This document shows positions 46,187-54,814 of a stretch of 64,000 bases of DNA, piece after piece; positions within the stretch are counted from its first letter, which is position 1; each line of letters starts with the position of its first letter. The notes below the pieces were generated by a model, which searched no databases, was not told the DNA's origin, and saw nothing but the letters and a program-made list of their open reading frames with translations. Location of the stretch: positions 124,001 to 188,000 of the forward strand of contig NZ_JAMGZJ010000072.1 of NCBI RefSeq assembly GCF_025564085.1. The letters run 5' to 3'. Both the position numbers and the translations under genes were made by a program. The DNA comes from Silvania confinis. Its GTDB lineage: Bacteria > Pseudomonadota > Gammaproteobacteria > Enterobacterales > Enterobacteriaceae.

Positions 46187-46215
46187 CCGTTCGTCATAAA
46201 TGTCATGACGAACGG
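46187..46215 (-). promoter_or_regulatory. candidate FhlA upstream activating site of fdhF
   Basis: An inverted repeat, CCGTTCGTCAT-N7-ATGACGAACGG, lies 70-95 bp upstream of the sigma-54 promoter. Its core GTCATAAATGTCATGACGAAC matches the element upstream of hydN (GTCATAAATGACGATGACGAAC) with one gap and one mismatch. It could also serve as a hairpin after the nickel permease gene. Confidence 0.65.
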
Positions 46216-46234
46216 ACAGCGATGTCGGGCAGGA

Positions 46235-47254
46235 TCAGCGAACCACCAGCGCGTCGTAGCCTTTAAAGCGGTAGTTAATCAGGGACAGCAGCCAGCAGGC
46301 GATAAACAGCCCGACCACGATAAACCCGGCGTTGCCGAGGTTGTCGTTCAGCGCGGCCACACCGTTCCACAGCCCGCCTTCGAAGCCAAACTTATCCGCC
46401 AGCAGGCCCAGCGCTTCCAGCCCACCGATAAACAGCGCCACTACTACCGAAGTGCCGGTGATGGTCATGTTGTAATAGAGTTTGCGCTGCGGCTTGTTGA
46501 AGGCCCAGCCGTACGCGCCGACCATAATCAGGTTGTCGAGGGTGTCGATAAGCGCCATTCCGCTGGTGAACAGCAGCGGGAACACCAGAATCGCCCACAC
46601 CGACATGCCGTTCGAGGCCCCGGCGGCGGAGATCCCCAGCACGCCAATTTCGGTGGCGGTATCAAAACCGAGGCCGAACAGAAAGCCCACCAGATACATG
46701 TGCCAGCTGCGGGTCACCAGACGGAACGCCGAGCGGAACAGCCAGTTCATCACCCCACCGCGCGCAAACGACACCTCGTCCGGGACGCGTTCACCGCGCT
46801 TCATTTTGTTAAAGCTGCCCCACACGTCGCGCAGGATCACCAGGTTGACCAGCGCCATCACCAGCAGGAAAAAGGCCGACACCGCGGTGCCGATCATCCC
46901 GCCGGTTTCATGGAACCATTCCATGTTGCGGCTAAAGGCGGTGGCGGTGGCGGCGATGGCAATCGACGCCAGCACCACAATCGTCGAGTGGCCGAGCGAG
47001 AACCAGGCCCCCACCCCGCACGGGCGTTGGCCCTGCTGCATCATCTTGCGGGTGACGTTATCAATGGCGGCAATGTGGTCCGCATCCACCGCGTGGCGCA
47101 GGCCGTAGCACCACGCCAGCAGGCTGGCCGCCATCAGCGACGGGGTGTTGTGGAACAGGTAAAACGCGGTGCCCCAGGCAACGATATTGGCGGCGATCAG
47201 GGCCAGCATCAGCGCGATAGCGCGCGGGTGGTTATTGAAGTGTTTCATATTCAT
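46235..47254 (-). CDS. NiCoT-family nickel/cobalt permease
   Basis: The 339-residue protein has about eight membrane segments and the NixA/HoxN signature YGLRHAVDADHIAAIDNVTRK (H-A-x-D-A-D-H) near residues 50-70. It also has FSLGHSTIVV, LGFDTATEIGVL and LFTSGMALIDTLDNLIMVGAYGWA, all family motifs. It brings Ni into the cell for the hydrogenase active site. It is the last gene after hypF (15-bp gap) in the hydN operon. E. coli relies on NikABCDE instead, so this single-subunit permease is a distinct feature of the locus. Confidence 0.93.
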   Translation of the reverse strand: MNMKHFNNHPRAIALMLALIAANIVAWGTAFYLFHNTPSLMAASLLAWCYGLRHAVDADHIAAIDNVTRKMMQQGQRPCGVGAWFSLGHSTIVVLASIAIAATATAFSRNMEWFHETGGMIGTAVSAFFLLVMALVNLVILRDVWGSFNKMKRGERVPDEVSFARGGVMNWLFRSAFRLVTRSWHMYLVGFLFGLGFDTATEIGVLGISAAGASNGMSVWAILVFPLLFTSGMALIDTLDNLIMVGAYGWAFNKPQRKLYYNMTITGTSVVVALFIGGLEALGLLADKFGFEGGLWNGVAALNDNLGNAGFIVVGLFIACWLLSLINYRFKGYDALVVR

Positions 47255-47269
47255 CGTGATGTCCAGATT

Positions 47270-49495
47270 TTAAGAAAGAGTGGCGGCGGCAATCACTGCC
47301 TGCCCAAATGCAATCGCCCCGTCCCCGGCGGGCAGCCGCGCGGGAAACAGCACGTTAAAATCGCGTAACCAGACCTGCAGGCGCTGGCGCAGCAGGCGGT
47401 TGTGCAGCACGCCCCCGCTGCAGACAATGGTCGTGAGGCCACGCTGGCGGGCGTGGCGGGCGGCGAGCGTCGCCAGCCCGTGAGCCAGCGCATCGTGAAA
47501 CGCCCACGCGCGCTCGGCGTCGGTGGCCTGCCAGCCCAGCCACTGCTGCCAGAAGGTCGCCATGTCCAGTTGGTCATTGACGATCGTCAGGCTTAGGGGA
47601 TGGCTGACCGGCGCTGTATTCAGGGCCAGAGCTTCGAGCCGACAGGCGGCCTCCCCTTCGTAGCTGAGCTGTGCGGGCGCGCAGCCTGTGGCGGCGGCCA
47701 CGGCGTCAAACAGCCGCCCGGCGGACGACGCCAGCGGGGCATTCACCCCGCGCGCAATCGCCTGCGCCAGCGGCGGCCAGGGTTTATCGGCCAGAAGTGT
47801 TGCCTCGGGCAGGCTCTGCCAGTTCGGTACAAACGCCTGCCACTGGGCCAGCAGGTTGCGCCACGGCTGGCGGGCAGCCAGATCGCCGCCGGGCAGCGCC
47901 ACCGCCGGGAGTCCACCCAGCTTTTCACAGTGGCTGTAGCTGACCCGCAGGCACTCCCCGCCCCACAGTTCGCCGTTATCGCCCTGCCCGATCCCGTCCA
48001 GCACCAGGGCAATCACCTCGCCGCCGTCGCGCGGCCAGCCGTGTTCGGCCAGGCACGCCGCCGCGTGGGCGTGGTGATGCAGCACCTGATGCTGCGGATA
48101 CGGCATCTGCTCCCCGAGCCGGGTAGAGCGGTAGCCGGGATGAGCATCGGTCACCACCCCTTCGGGGGTGAACTGCCAGAGATCCATCAGCGCACTCAGG
48201 GCCTGCTGCCACTGGGCCAGCGCCTCGTCATCGCCCAGATCGCCCAGATGCTGGCTGAGCACCGCCTGCCCGCCGCGTACCAGGCAAAAGGTGTTTTTCA
48301 GATCCGCACCCAGACACAACAGCGACGGCGCGTGGGCAAAACCGGGCGGCAGCGGCAGCGCATCCGGCACAAAGCCGCGCGAGCGGCGCAGCATTTCGCC
48401 GCTCGCGCGCTGCACGGAGTCGTCCATGCGCTGGACGATATCGCGGTTATGCAGCAGCCAGCCGTCGGCGATCCCGGCCAGATCCTGCCTCGCCTTGTCA
48501 TTGGTCAGTGCGGGCGGGCAGCCGTTGAGGTTGCCGGAGGTCATCACCAGCGGGCAGTCCAGATCCTGCATTAACAAGTGCTGGAGCGGGTTGGCGGCGA
48601 GCATCACCCCGACCTCGTTCAGCCCAGGGGCGATGGCCTCGCAGAAAGAGAATATGCGTTTGTCCACCAGCACAATCGGGGCCGCCGTCGCCCGCAGCAG
48701 CGCCTGGGTGGCTGCGGGCAGGCTGGCCGCCAGACGCGCCGGGATCATCACCGCCAGCGGCTTGGTCGGGCGACGCTTGCGTTCCCGCAGCCGGTTCACC
48801 GCCTGCGCGTTGCTGGCGTCAACCGCCAGATGAAAACCGCCCAGCCCTTTTATCGCCACGATCCCGCCGCTTTTCAGCATCGCCACCGCCGCCTGCAGGG
48901 CGGGGTCTTTCTGTTCCTGCGCCTCGCCGCTGACCCAGCTCAGCTGCGGCCCGCAGTCCGGGCAGGCCACCGGCTGGGCGTGAAAGCGCCGATCCGCCGG
49001 ATTGCGGTACTCCGCCTCGCAGGCCGGACACAGCGCAAATTCGGCCATCGTGGTGGCCGGTCGGTCGTAGGGCATCGCCCGGATAATGGTGAAGCGCGGC
49101 CCGCAGTGGGTGCAGTTGATAAACGGGTAACGGTAGCGGCGCTCGCGGGGGTCGTTCATTTCGGCCAGACACGCCGGGCAGGTGGCGGCGTCCGGCACCA
49201 CCTGGGTGCTCATCTGCCCGTGCGCGCTGGCGCGAATGGTGAAGTCCAGCGGCGGCTGCGCCCAGTGCCAGGGCTGTGTGCGCACCTCGTCGATGCGCGC
49301 CAGCGGCGGGCACCCGGCCGCCAGTTGGGTGATAAAATCCTGAGTCTCGCCGACCAGCCGCACCACCACGCCAGCGCCGTCGTTGCAGACGTCGCCTTTC
49401 AGCCCCAGGCGCTGGGCCAGTTGCCAGACCCAGGGACGAAACCCGACCCCCTGGACTTTGCCGCGAATGCGCAGCTGCGTGCCGTTGTTACTCAT
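47270..49495 (-). CDS. hypF: HypF, carbamoyltransferase for hydrogenase CN ligand synthesis
   Basis: The 741-residue protein has all HypF modules. The acylphosphatase domain ([38 protein letters not shown]) is followed by two zinc-finger pairs ([10 protein letters not shown]...CTHCGPRFT and CPACEAEY...CPDCGPQ). A YrdC-like domain contains [20 protein letters not shown] and [12 protein letters not shown]. The C-terminal Kae1-like carbamoyl transferase part contains [34 protein letters not shown] and [11 protein letters not shown]. It hydrolyses carbamoyl phosphate and passes carbamoyl to HypE. ATG 49495 has GGGAG upstream. In E. coli hypF follows hydN directly; here a formate dehydrogenase gene intervenes. 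Confidence 0.96.
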   Translation of the reverse strand: MSNNGTQLRIRGKVQGVGFRPWVWQLAQRLGLKGDVCNDGAGVVVRLVGETQDFITQLAAGCPPLARIDEVRTQPWHWAQPPLDFTIRASAHGQMSTQVVPDAATCPACLAEMNDPRERRYRYPFINCTHCGPRFTIIRAMPYDRPATTMAEFALCPACEAEYRNPADRRFHAQPVACPDCGPQLSWVSGEAQEQKDPALQAAVAMLKSGGIVAIKGLGGFHLAVDASNAQAVNRLRERKRRPTKPLAVMIPARLAASLPAATQALLRATAAPIVLVDKRIFSFCEAIAPGLNEVGVMLAANPLQHLLMQDLDCPLVMTSGNLNGCPPALTNDKARQDLAGIADGWLLHNRDIVQRMDDSVQRASGEMLRRSRGFVPDALPLPPGFAHAPSLLCLGADLKNTFCLVRGGQAVLSQHLGDLGDDEALAQWQQALSALMDLWQFTPEGVVTDAHPGYRSTRLGEQMPYPQHQVLHHHAHAAACLAEHGWPRDGGEVIALVLDGIGQGDNGELWGGECLRVSYSHCEKLGGLPAVALPGGDLAARQPWRNLLAQWQAFVPNWQSLPEATLLADKPWPPLAQAIARGVNAPLASSAGRLFDAVAAATGCAPAQLSYEGEAACRLEALALNTAPVSHPLSLTIVNDQLDMATFWQQWLGWQATDAERAWAFHDALAHGLATLAARHARQRGLTTIVCSGGVLHNRLLRQRLQVWLRDFNVLFPARLPAGDGAIAFGQAVIAAATLS

Positions 49496-49552
49496 CAAAG
49501 ACTCCCGACGATGTCGATAAAAGCGGGCCTGTGCGGCCCGCAGGGTGTGCCG

Positions 49553-51703
49553 TTAACTGTCTACCGCCTCGCGCAGGCGTTGCTTCATGGCGCTGTAGGT
49601 GGTCTGGGCGTAGTTTTCTGCCCAGCGCTGATCGGCAATCGCCTCCAGCTTCACCGCGCAGTATTTGGTTTCCGGCGTTTTGGAAACCGGATCGAGGTTG
49701 TCCTGGGTCAGCTCGTTGCAGGCCCCAATCCACCACTGATAGGTCATGTACACCGCGCCTTTATTGATGCGTTCGCTGACGTCGGCGCGGCTGATCACCT
49801 TCCCGCGACGGGAGCTGACCCACACCAGTTGACGGTCGGTGACGCCAAGCGTCGCCGCGTCGTGGGGGTTGATCTGCACAAAGCCCGGCTCATCCGCCAG
49901 GGTCTGCAGCGCCGCGCAGTTGCCGGTCATCGAGCGGCAGGAGTAGTGCCCCACCTCGCGCACGGTGCACAGCACCAGCGGATACTCGGCGTCCGGCACT
50001 TCCGCAGGCTTGCGCCATTTAGCGGCAAACAGCTGGCCTTTGCCGCTCGGGGTGTCGAAGCGGTTGCCTTCGTACAGCCACGGCGTACCCGGATGATCCA
50101 GCGTCGGGCACGGCCACTGGACGTGGCCCATGTCGCCCATTTTTTCGTAGGTGACGCCGAAGAACAGCGGGCACAGTTCGCGCATTTCGTCCCAGATCTG
50201 CTGGTTGTCGCGATACTGCATCGGGTAGCCCATCGCGGTGGCAATCAGGCTAATGATCTCCCAGTCACGCTTGACGTTGCCCTTCGGCACAATAGCGGGT
50301 TCAAAGCGCTGGAAGCCGCGGTCGGCGCAGGTGAAGACCCCGCCGTGTTCGCCCCACGAGGTGGCAGGCAGCAGCACGTCCGCCGCTTCGGCGGTTTTGG
50401 TCATAAAGATGTCCTGCACCACCACGAAGTCGAGCGCCTCAAAGCCTTTACGCACCAGCCCGAGATCGGCTTCGGTCTGGAGCGGATCTTCGCCCATGAT
50501 GTAATAGGCTTTGACCTTGCCCTCCAGCGCCAGGTGCGGCACTTCGGTGATGCGCACGCCGACCTGATCATCCATCAGGGCCGGATCGACGCCCCACGCG
50601 CGGGCGAATTTCTCACGCACCGCTGAGTCTTCCACATCCTGATAGCCCGGGAACTGGTTGGGGATTACCCCCATGTCGCACGCGCCCTGGACGTTGTTCT
50701 GCCCGCGCACCGGGCCGACGCCCACGTGCTCGCGACCGAGATTCCCGGTGAGTAACGCCAGCGTCGACAGGCCTTTCACCACGTCCACCGCCTGGCCGAA
50801 CTGGGTGACGCCCATCCCCCACATCACGGTGGCAGACGGCGCGGCGGCGTAAATGCGCATCGCCTGGCGGATCTGCTGGGCAGTGACGCCGGTAATGCCT
50901 TCGACGTTTTCCGGCGCGTAGTCGCTGACCGTGTCGCGCAGCTGATCCAGCCCTTCGGTGTACTGCGCCACGTAGTCGCTGTTATAGAGGTTTTCTTCCA
51001 GCAGGGTGTAAATGAAGGCATTCACCAGCGCCATGTTGCAGCCGTTGTTGATCTGAAGATGGCGGTCGGCAATGCGCGCGGTCTCGATTTTGCGCGGATC
51101 GCAGACGATCACCCTTGCGCCGTTCTGTTTGGCCTTGATCACCCGGCGGGCGACGATCGGGTGCGAGTCGGCGCAGTTGTAGCCGAAGATCAGCAGGCAT
51201 TTTGAGTTTTCGATATCGCTGATGGAGTTACTCATCGCCCCGTTGCCCAACGTTTGCTGGAGCCCGGCCACGCTCGGGCCGTGGCAGACGCGGGCGCAGC
51301 AGTCGACGTTGTTGGTGTTCAGCACCCCACGGGCAAACTTCTGCATCACGTAGTTGGTTTCGTTGCCGGTTCCGCGCGATGAGCCGGTGGTCATGATCGC
51401 CCGCGGGCCGTAGTTGGCCTTGATGTCGCTCAGCCGCTCGGCGGTGTAGCGAATCGCCTCGTCCCAGGTGACCGGCTCCAGCTTGCCGCCCTTCTGGTAG
51501 CGGATCATCGGCTGGGTCAGGCGCGGCGTCAGCAGACGGGTATCGTTGAGGAAATCCCAGCCGTAGTAGCCTTTCAGGCACAGCTGGTTCTGGTTGGTGA
51601 CGCCTTCTGCCGCTTCGGCGCGGACGATTTTATTGTTTTCAACGACGAGTTTTAATTTGCAACCCGCACCACAGTACGGGCAAACGCTGGTGATTTTTTT
51701 CAT
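49553..51703 (-). CDS. cysteine-containing paralogue of FdhF
   Basis: The 716-residue protein is similar over its whole length to FdhF at 43919, with CPYCGAGCK...CLKGYYGWDFLND for the 4Fe-4S cluster and the same molybdopterin motifs. At position 140 it has cysteine, encoded TGC at 51286-51284, in CARV-C-HGPSVAGLQQTLGNGAMSNS. It is thus a selenium-independent form. It lies between hydN and hypF in one operon, under a sigma-54 promoter at 52326-52345. Cys forms of FdhF are usually slower enzymes but work without selenium. It may replace FdhF in formate hydrogenlyase or serve another partner. Confidence 0.93.
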   Translation of the reverse strand: MKKITSVCPYCGAGCKLKLVVENNKIVRAEAAEGVTNQNQLCLKGYYGWDFLNDTRLLTPRLTQPMIRYQKGGKLEPVTWDEAIRYTAERLSDIKANYGPRAIMTTGSSRGTGNETNYVMQKFARGVLNTNNVDCCARVCHGPSVAGLQQTLGNGAMSNSISDIENSKCLLIFGYNCADSHPIVARRVIKAKQNGARVIVCDPRKIETARIADRHLQINNGCNMALVNAFIYTLLEENLYNSDYVAQYTEGLDQLRDTVSDYAPENVEGITGVTAQQIRQAMRIYAAAPSATVMWGMGVTQFGQAVDVVKGLSTLALLTGNLGREHVGVGPVRGQNNVQGACDMGVIPNQFPGYQDVEDSAVREKFARAWGVDPALMDDQVGVRITEVPHLALEGKVKAYYIMGEDPLQTEADLGLVRKGFEALDFVVVQDIFMTKTAEAADVLLPATSWGEHGGVFTCADRGFQRFEPAIVPKGNVKRDWEIISLIATAMGYPMQYRDNQQIWDEMRELCPLFFGVTYEKMGDMGHVQWPCPTLDHPGTPWLYEGNRFDTPSGKGQLFAAKWRKPAEVPDAEYPLVLCTVREVGHYSCRSMTGNCAALQTLADEPGFVQINPHDAATLGVTDRQLVWVSSRRGKVISRADVSERINKGAVYMTYQWWIGACNELTQDNLDPVSKTPETKYCAVKLEAIADQRWAENYAQTTYSAMKQRLREAVDS

Positions 51704-51743
51704 CAGTAACAGACCTGCTAAAAGTGAAAAGAGAGGCTGAGGC

Positions 51744-52289
51744 TTACAGCATCAGCGAAGAGAGATCGTCCATCGCCGCCCGGCGGCGTTTGTCCCGGCT
51801 CAGCTGTTCAAGCTTTTTGCGATCGATACAGACGATGGCATTGGTCGGGCAGGCCTGAACGCAGGCCGGGCCGTCCGGCTGGTGATGGCAGAGGTCGCAT
51901 TTGTTGGCTTCGGCTTTGTCTGTCATCACGTTCAGGCCGCTGCTGATATGGCGAACCACCGGGCGCAGCACCACTTCCATCGCCCCGTACGGGCAGGCGA
52001 CGACGCAGGTTTTACACCCGATGCAGCGTTCCTGGTGAACATGGACGAAGTCGTTATCGCGGGTGATGGCCCCGTTCGGGCAGACGCTGGCGCAGGGGGC
52101 GTCTTCGCACTGGCGGCACATGGTGGCCGTAGAGACGTTGACGCCTTTGATCACGTGAATGCGCGGTAAGAAGTTGTGCGGCGTCAGCGACGCGCAGTCC
52201 TGGGTGTCGTGGTGCGACACCACGCAGGCCACTTCACAGGTTCGACAGCCAATGCATTTGCTGGCGTCGGCAATGATGAAACGATTCAT
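51744..52289 (-). CDS. hydN: HydN, 4Fe-4S electron-transfer protein
   Basis: The 181-residue protein has four ferredoxin-type cysteine clusters: CIGCRTCEVAC, CRQCEDAPCASVCPNGAI, CIGCKTCVVACPYGAM, and CDLCHHQPDGPACVQACPTNAI. That is the pattern of HydN and related HycB-like subunits. HydN aids maturation or electron transfer of formate dehydrogenase H. It is the first gene of the hydN - fdh(Cys) - hypF - permease operon, preceded by a sigma-54 promoter. E. coli HydN is slightly shorter. Confidence 0.95.
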   Translation of the reverse strand: MNRFIIADASKCIGCRTCEVACVVSHHDTQDCASLTPHNFLPRIHVIKGVNVSTATMCRQCEDAPCASVCPNGAITRDNDFVHVHQERCIGCKTCVVACPYGAMEVVLRPVVRHISSGLNVMTDKAEANKCDLCHHQPDGPACVQACPTNAIVCIDRKKLEQLSRDKRRRAAMDDLSSLML

Positions 52290-52325
52290 CCTTAATCTCC
52301 GGGAATGAGTATTAGCCCGCAGAGG

Positions 52326-52345
52326 TATGCATAAATCGCGCCAGA
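52326..52345 (-). promoter_or_regulatory. sigma-54 promoter of the hydN operon
   Basis: On the minus strand CTGGCGCGATTTATGCAT has GG-N10-GC spacing. It is about 37 bp before the hydN ATG. Confidence 0.8.
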
Positions 52346-52389
52346 ATATAACTATATGAATTTAAATGTGTTTTGTTTGGCAGGATACT

Positions 52390-52413
52390 GTCATCGTCAT
52401 AAATGACGATGAC
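52390..52413 (-). promoter_or_regulatory. candidate FhlA upstream activating site of hydN
   Basis: GTCATCGTCAT-AA-ATGACGATGAC is a perfect 11-bp inverted repeat located about 45-70 bp upstream of the sigma-54 promoter. The core with its flank (GTCATAAATGACGATGACGAAC) is nearly identical to the element upstream of fdhF. Confidence 0.65.
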
Positions 52414-52447
52414 GAACTGCCGCCCGCGATGCAGGCGGCAGGGACAA

Positions 52448-52985
52448 TCAGAACAAGACCGAGTAGTTCAGGCCGAAGGTACGACCGCGACCTTTATAGG
52501 TATACAGATTTTCAGACCCGTAGGTTGGGCTGTACAGACCCGGGGCGCGCTGTCCCCATGCGGTGGTGTAGTTTTCATCCAGCAGGTTTTCGACGCTAAA
52601 GCTCAGCTTGCCCACCGGCAGCAGGTAACTGCCAATGAAGTCCGCGGTGTTATAGCCATCAATCTTCTTACCGGCTTCATGCGACAAATCGAACGTCTGG
52701 GTGCTTTGCAGACGCAGCGTCCAGTCGCCCGGCGCCGCTGAGGGTGATGGCGGAGATGTCGTAGCTGGATTGCAGGAACGGCGCGAGGTTGGTGATGCTG
52801 TAGCCCGGATAGCGCCCGACGTTATACGCATCATCCAGCTTCATGCCGCCGCTGGCCGCCGCCGTGTTGAGATCGAAAAATTGCTGGTTAGCGTCGAAGG
52901 TTTCATGTTCGGCATCGATACCCCACGTCAGCGTCAGATCGTCCAGCGGTTTGTGTTGACGCATCCCTTCACGAACAGCAACGGT
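52448..52985 (-). pseudogene. IutA-like TonB-dependent receptor remnant
   Basis: Two pieces of a siderophore receptor resembling IutA (aerobactin receptor) survive in different frames. The upstream piece, ~52745-52985, encodes HKPLDDLTLTWGIDAEHETF, then NQQFFDLNTAAASGGMKL, then YNVGRYPGYSITNLAPFLQS. The downstream piece, 52448 to ~52740, encodes IDGYNTADFIGSYLLPVGKL followed by SFSVENLLDENYTT and ends GRTFGLNYSVLF with the terminal phenylalanine of a barrel. The 5' two-thirds, including plug and TonB box, is missing, and an internal part is deleted. The 5' end abuts the hcp gene. Confidence 0.8.
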
Positions 52986-53448
52986 CATTCCATGAGTCAC
53001 GGTAGATAATATTTCCATCCGTGTATTTCCAGGTGATCGCCTCATAACGTAACTCCAGCGTTTCAAGATGAGTGCTGCTCGTTCCATTAGGCGCCAGGTA
53101 AGGTGCAACAGTTGTTAATTTCACATTCTCCAGAAGAATATTGAAATACTCAGCCTCTATACCTGATTCAAGGATCCGATACATCTTAATTGTGGCTTTC
53201 TTCATCGTTCTTCCTTCACATACGGCACGATAAAGAAGAGGTGTGGTCTGGTCGAACTCTTTTACGATAGAGATAGGGCGATGGACACGTGTCCCAGTCA
53301 GCTTTCCCCATTTCGGATCTACCGGAATAGTGACACCATGAGAAAACGACTTAAGCTCAATTGAGCCTAACCGTAGCGGCATAATACAACCACCTATAAT
53401 TGGAGAACCATTTTCATCTTCAAGCCATAAATGTGCGGGTGTAGACAT
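52969..53448 (-). CDS. hcp: Hcp-family T6SS protein, truncated at the toxin-junction site
   Basis: The 159-residue protein starts MSTPAHLWLEDENGSPIIGGC with AAGGAAG upstream and covers the Hcp domain: GSIELKSFSHGVTIP, RVHRPISIVKEFDQTTPLLYRAVCEGRTMKKATIKMYRI and LRYEAITWKYTDGNIIYRDSWND. In extended Hcp-toxin fusions the GNIIYxDxWN segment leads into the toxin. Here the frame ends five codons later (RCCS, stop) at the junction with the iutA remnant. A C-terminal effector part has probably been lost. No T6SS core genes are in the window. It follows the effector and immunity genes on the same strand. Confidence 0.85.
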   Translation of the reverse strand: MSTPAHLWLEDENGSPIIGGCIMPLRLGSIELKSFSHGVTIPVDPKWGKLTGTRVHRPISIVKEFDQTTPLLYRAVCEGRTMKKATIKMYRILESGIEAEYFNILLENVKLTTVAPYLAPNGTSSTHLETLELRYEAITWKYTDGNIIYRDSWNDRCCS

Positions 53449-53487
53449 ATAACTTCCTTATTATTTCAAAAAAATTAAAGATCGGCA

Positions 53488-53664
53488 CTACCACTTTATG
53501 AAAAACAAAACAACAAAAAGAAATACAGGGATAGGCCAAAAAGGACCGTTTGGAAAGAAATGTAAAAACACAAATGCGAATAATATTGTTAATATGCCCG
53601 GACCATAGTAGGAGAGCAAAGACCTGAATATCCGTCTTAACAGTCTGTATATAATATTACTCAT
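53488..53664 (-). CDS. small two-helix membrane protein, likely immunity to the upstream effector
   Basis: The 58-residue protein starts 2 bp after the stop of the effector gene. A basic N-terminus (MSNIIYRLLRRIFRSLL) precedes two hydrophobic helices, GILTILFAFVFLHFF and IPVFLFVVLFFIKW, joined by PNGPFWP. An inner-membrane location fits immunity against a membrane-acting toxin. A close copy without an effector gene lies at 60133-60309. The assignment rests on position, size and duplication; no family is recognised. Confidence 0.65.
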   Translation of the reverse strand: MSNIIYRLLRRIFRSLLSYYGPGILTILFAFVFLHFFPNGPFWPIPVFLFVVLFFIKW

Positions 53665-53666
53665 GG

Positions 53667-54356
53667 TTATCTAATCATTTTAGTGATGATATCAGCGATG
53701 TCGCTATCTGATGTTGAATGAGAGAATGCTCCGGCTCGTTCAAATAATGGCTCTATTAGAAAATACATCATCTCAAGCTCCCGTGAGTACAACGCGGCGT
53801 AATAGGCTGGATAGACATATTTCAGACGTTGTGCACTGTCCGCTGCTTTCTGAACGATGCCATATATACCCGCAATGCCAACAATCCCTCCGGCCTTATC
53901 ACCGACCAACGCACTCATTCTAAGACTTAAGTTCATACCAATAGCGACACAGTAAGCGACCGCTAGCGCGAATCCGGCGTTGGTGAGAGCACTTGCGCCA
54001 ATATGAACGTTGACCGCCATTAACTTACGCTTGATATTCTCTAATTGCTCTGACGTTTTGTACTGAAATATCTGCTCGAAATAAATACGAAGCATTTCAT
54101 AAGCAATGTTTATATTCTGAAAGACATGTATGACGCCATTTTTAAAACGGACATCTTCACTTATTTGATTTTTACACACATCCTGAAAATCATCTGTAAA
54201 ACAGGAGGTGTAATAAAGCGCACGTTTAGCACCTGCACTGATAGTTTCAACTTGACTGGAAACCATTTCTCTGACGCCAGATAGTGCGTGGTCGAACTTT
54301 AACGCGAGAATATTGTTTGATTGTAAATAGCTAATCACTTGCTTGTTATAGTACAT
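53667..54356 (-). CDS. candidate membrane-acting T6SS effector
   Basis: The 229-residue protein has a soluble helical N-terminal half (MYYNKQVISYLQSNN... to ~125), then hydrophobic segments NAGFALAVAYCVAIGMNLSLRMSALV and AGGIVGIAGIYGIVQKAA, then YPAYYAALYSRELEMMYFLIEPLFERA. It has no signal peptide and no enzyme motif. It is followed at once by a two-helix membrane protein and an hcp gene, the layout of an Hcp-delivered effector-immunity pair. Size, hydrophobic part and membrane immunity recall the pore-forming Ssp6 of Serratia, but that similarity is structural and unverified. ATG 54356 has AGGGG upstream. The gene is AT-rich. Confidence 0.55.
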   Translation of the reverse strand: MYYNKQVISYLQSNNILALKFDHALSGVREMVSSQVETISAGAKRALYYTSCFTDDFQDVCKNQISEDVRFKNGVIHVFQNINIAYEMLRIYFEQIFQYKTSEQLENIKRKLMAVNVHIGASALTNAGFALAVAYCVAIGMNLSLRMSALVGDKAGGIVGIAGIYGIVQKAADSAQRLKYVYPAYYAALYSRELEMMYFLIEPLFERAGAFSHSTSDSDIADIITKMIR

Positions 54357-54371
54357 AGCCGCCCCTGGCAA

Positions 54372-54567
54372 TTTAGCTTAAGTCACGGCCGGGATTATAA
54401 GAGGTAAGAATTGATGAGTAAATAAGCAAATGACATTATGCAATGTAATACACTTATACGAGAACATTTAAACTCTCTGCGTAATAGTTATACCATTTAT
54501 AATATTCGATACATGTATTCAGGTGGTGTTGGAATTAGACGACAGGGGTATATTGTGCTCGCTTCTG
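54372..54567 (-). repeat. upstream region of the effector cassette, duplicated at 60322-60516
   Basis: GGCAATTTAGCTTAAG..., ATTATAAGAGG, GAGAAC-x-TTTAAAC, CTGCGTAATAG and TGGAATTAGACGACAGG-x-GTATATTGTGCTCGCTTCTG occur in the same order in both places. The match ends at 54567 / 60516. It probably includes the cassette promoter. Confidence 0.75.
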
Positions 54568-54700
54568 GAATTCAACTTCGGTTTCCGGCTGGTCCTTTTT
54601 GGTGGCAATATTGATCAAGCGATGGGGTTTTGTGGGGTGGGTAGCTATGGGCGAGGAGCAGGCACAACCAATCAGCAAACTCCGCGCGGCGCTACGTTGC

Positions 54701-54725
54701 ACTATGCGACAAATTGTCGCATAGT
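54701..54725 (+). promoter_or_regulatory. perfect palindrome upstream of the toxin-antitoxin operon
   Basis: ACTATGCGACAA-A-TTGTCGCATAGT is a perfect 12-bp inverted repeat with one central base, 90 bp before the antitoxin start. It is a likely operator for the antitoxin or its complex. Confidence 0.6.
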
Positions 54726-54814
54726 ATTGTCTGTAGTGCGTCAAACACTGACGTATCGATTGAAACCACCCTAATACCTTACTGGCACGGGTGATTACAT
54801 CATGAGGTTTTAAA

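Noticed and set aside
46160-50626. Long plus-strand frames opposite the nickel permease, hypF and the Cys-type fdh gene
   Set aside because: The minus-strand genes are clear family members. The opposite frames are rich in Arg, His and Gln and match no family.
54523-54774. 83-codon plus-strand frame before the toxin-antitoxin genes
   Set aside because: It covers the duplicated cassette edge and the operator palindrome, and has no family features.
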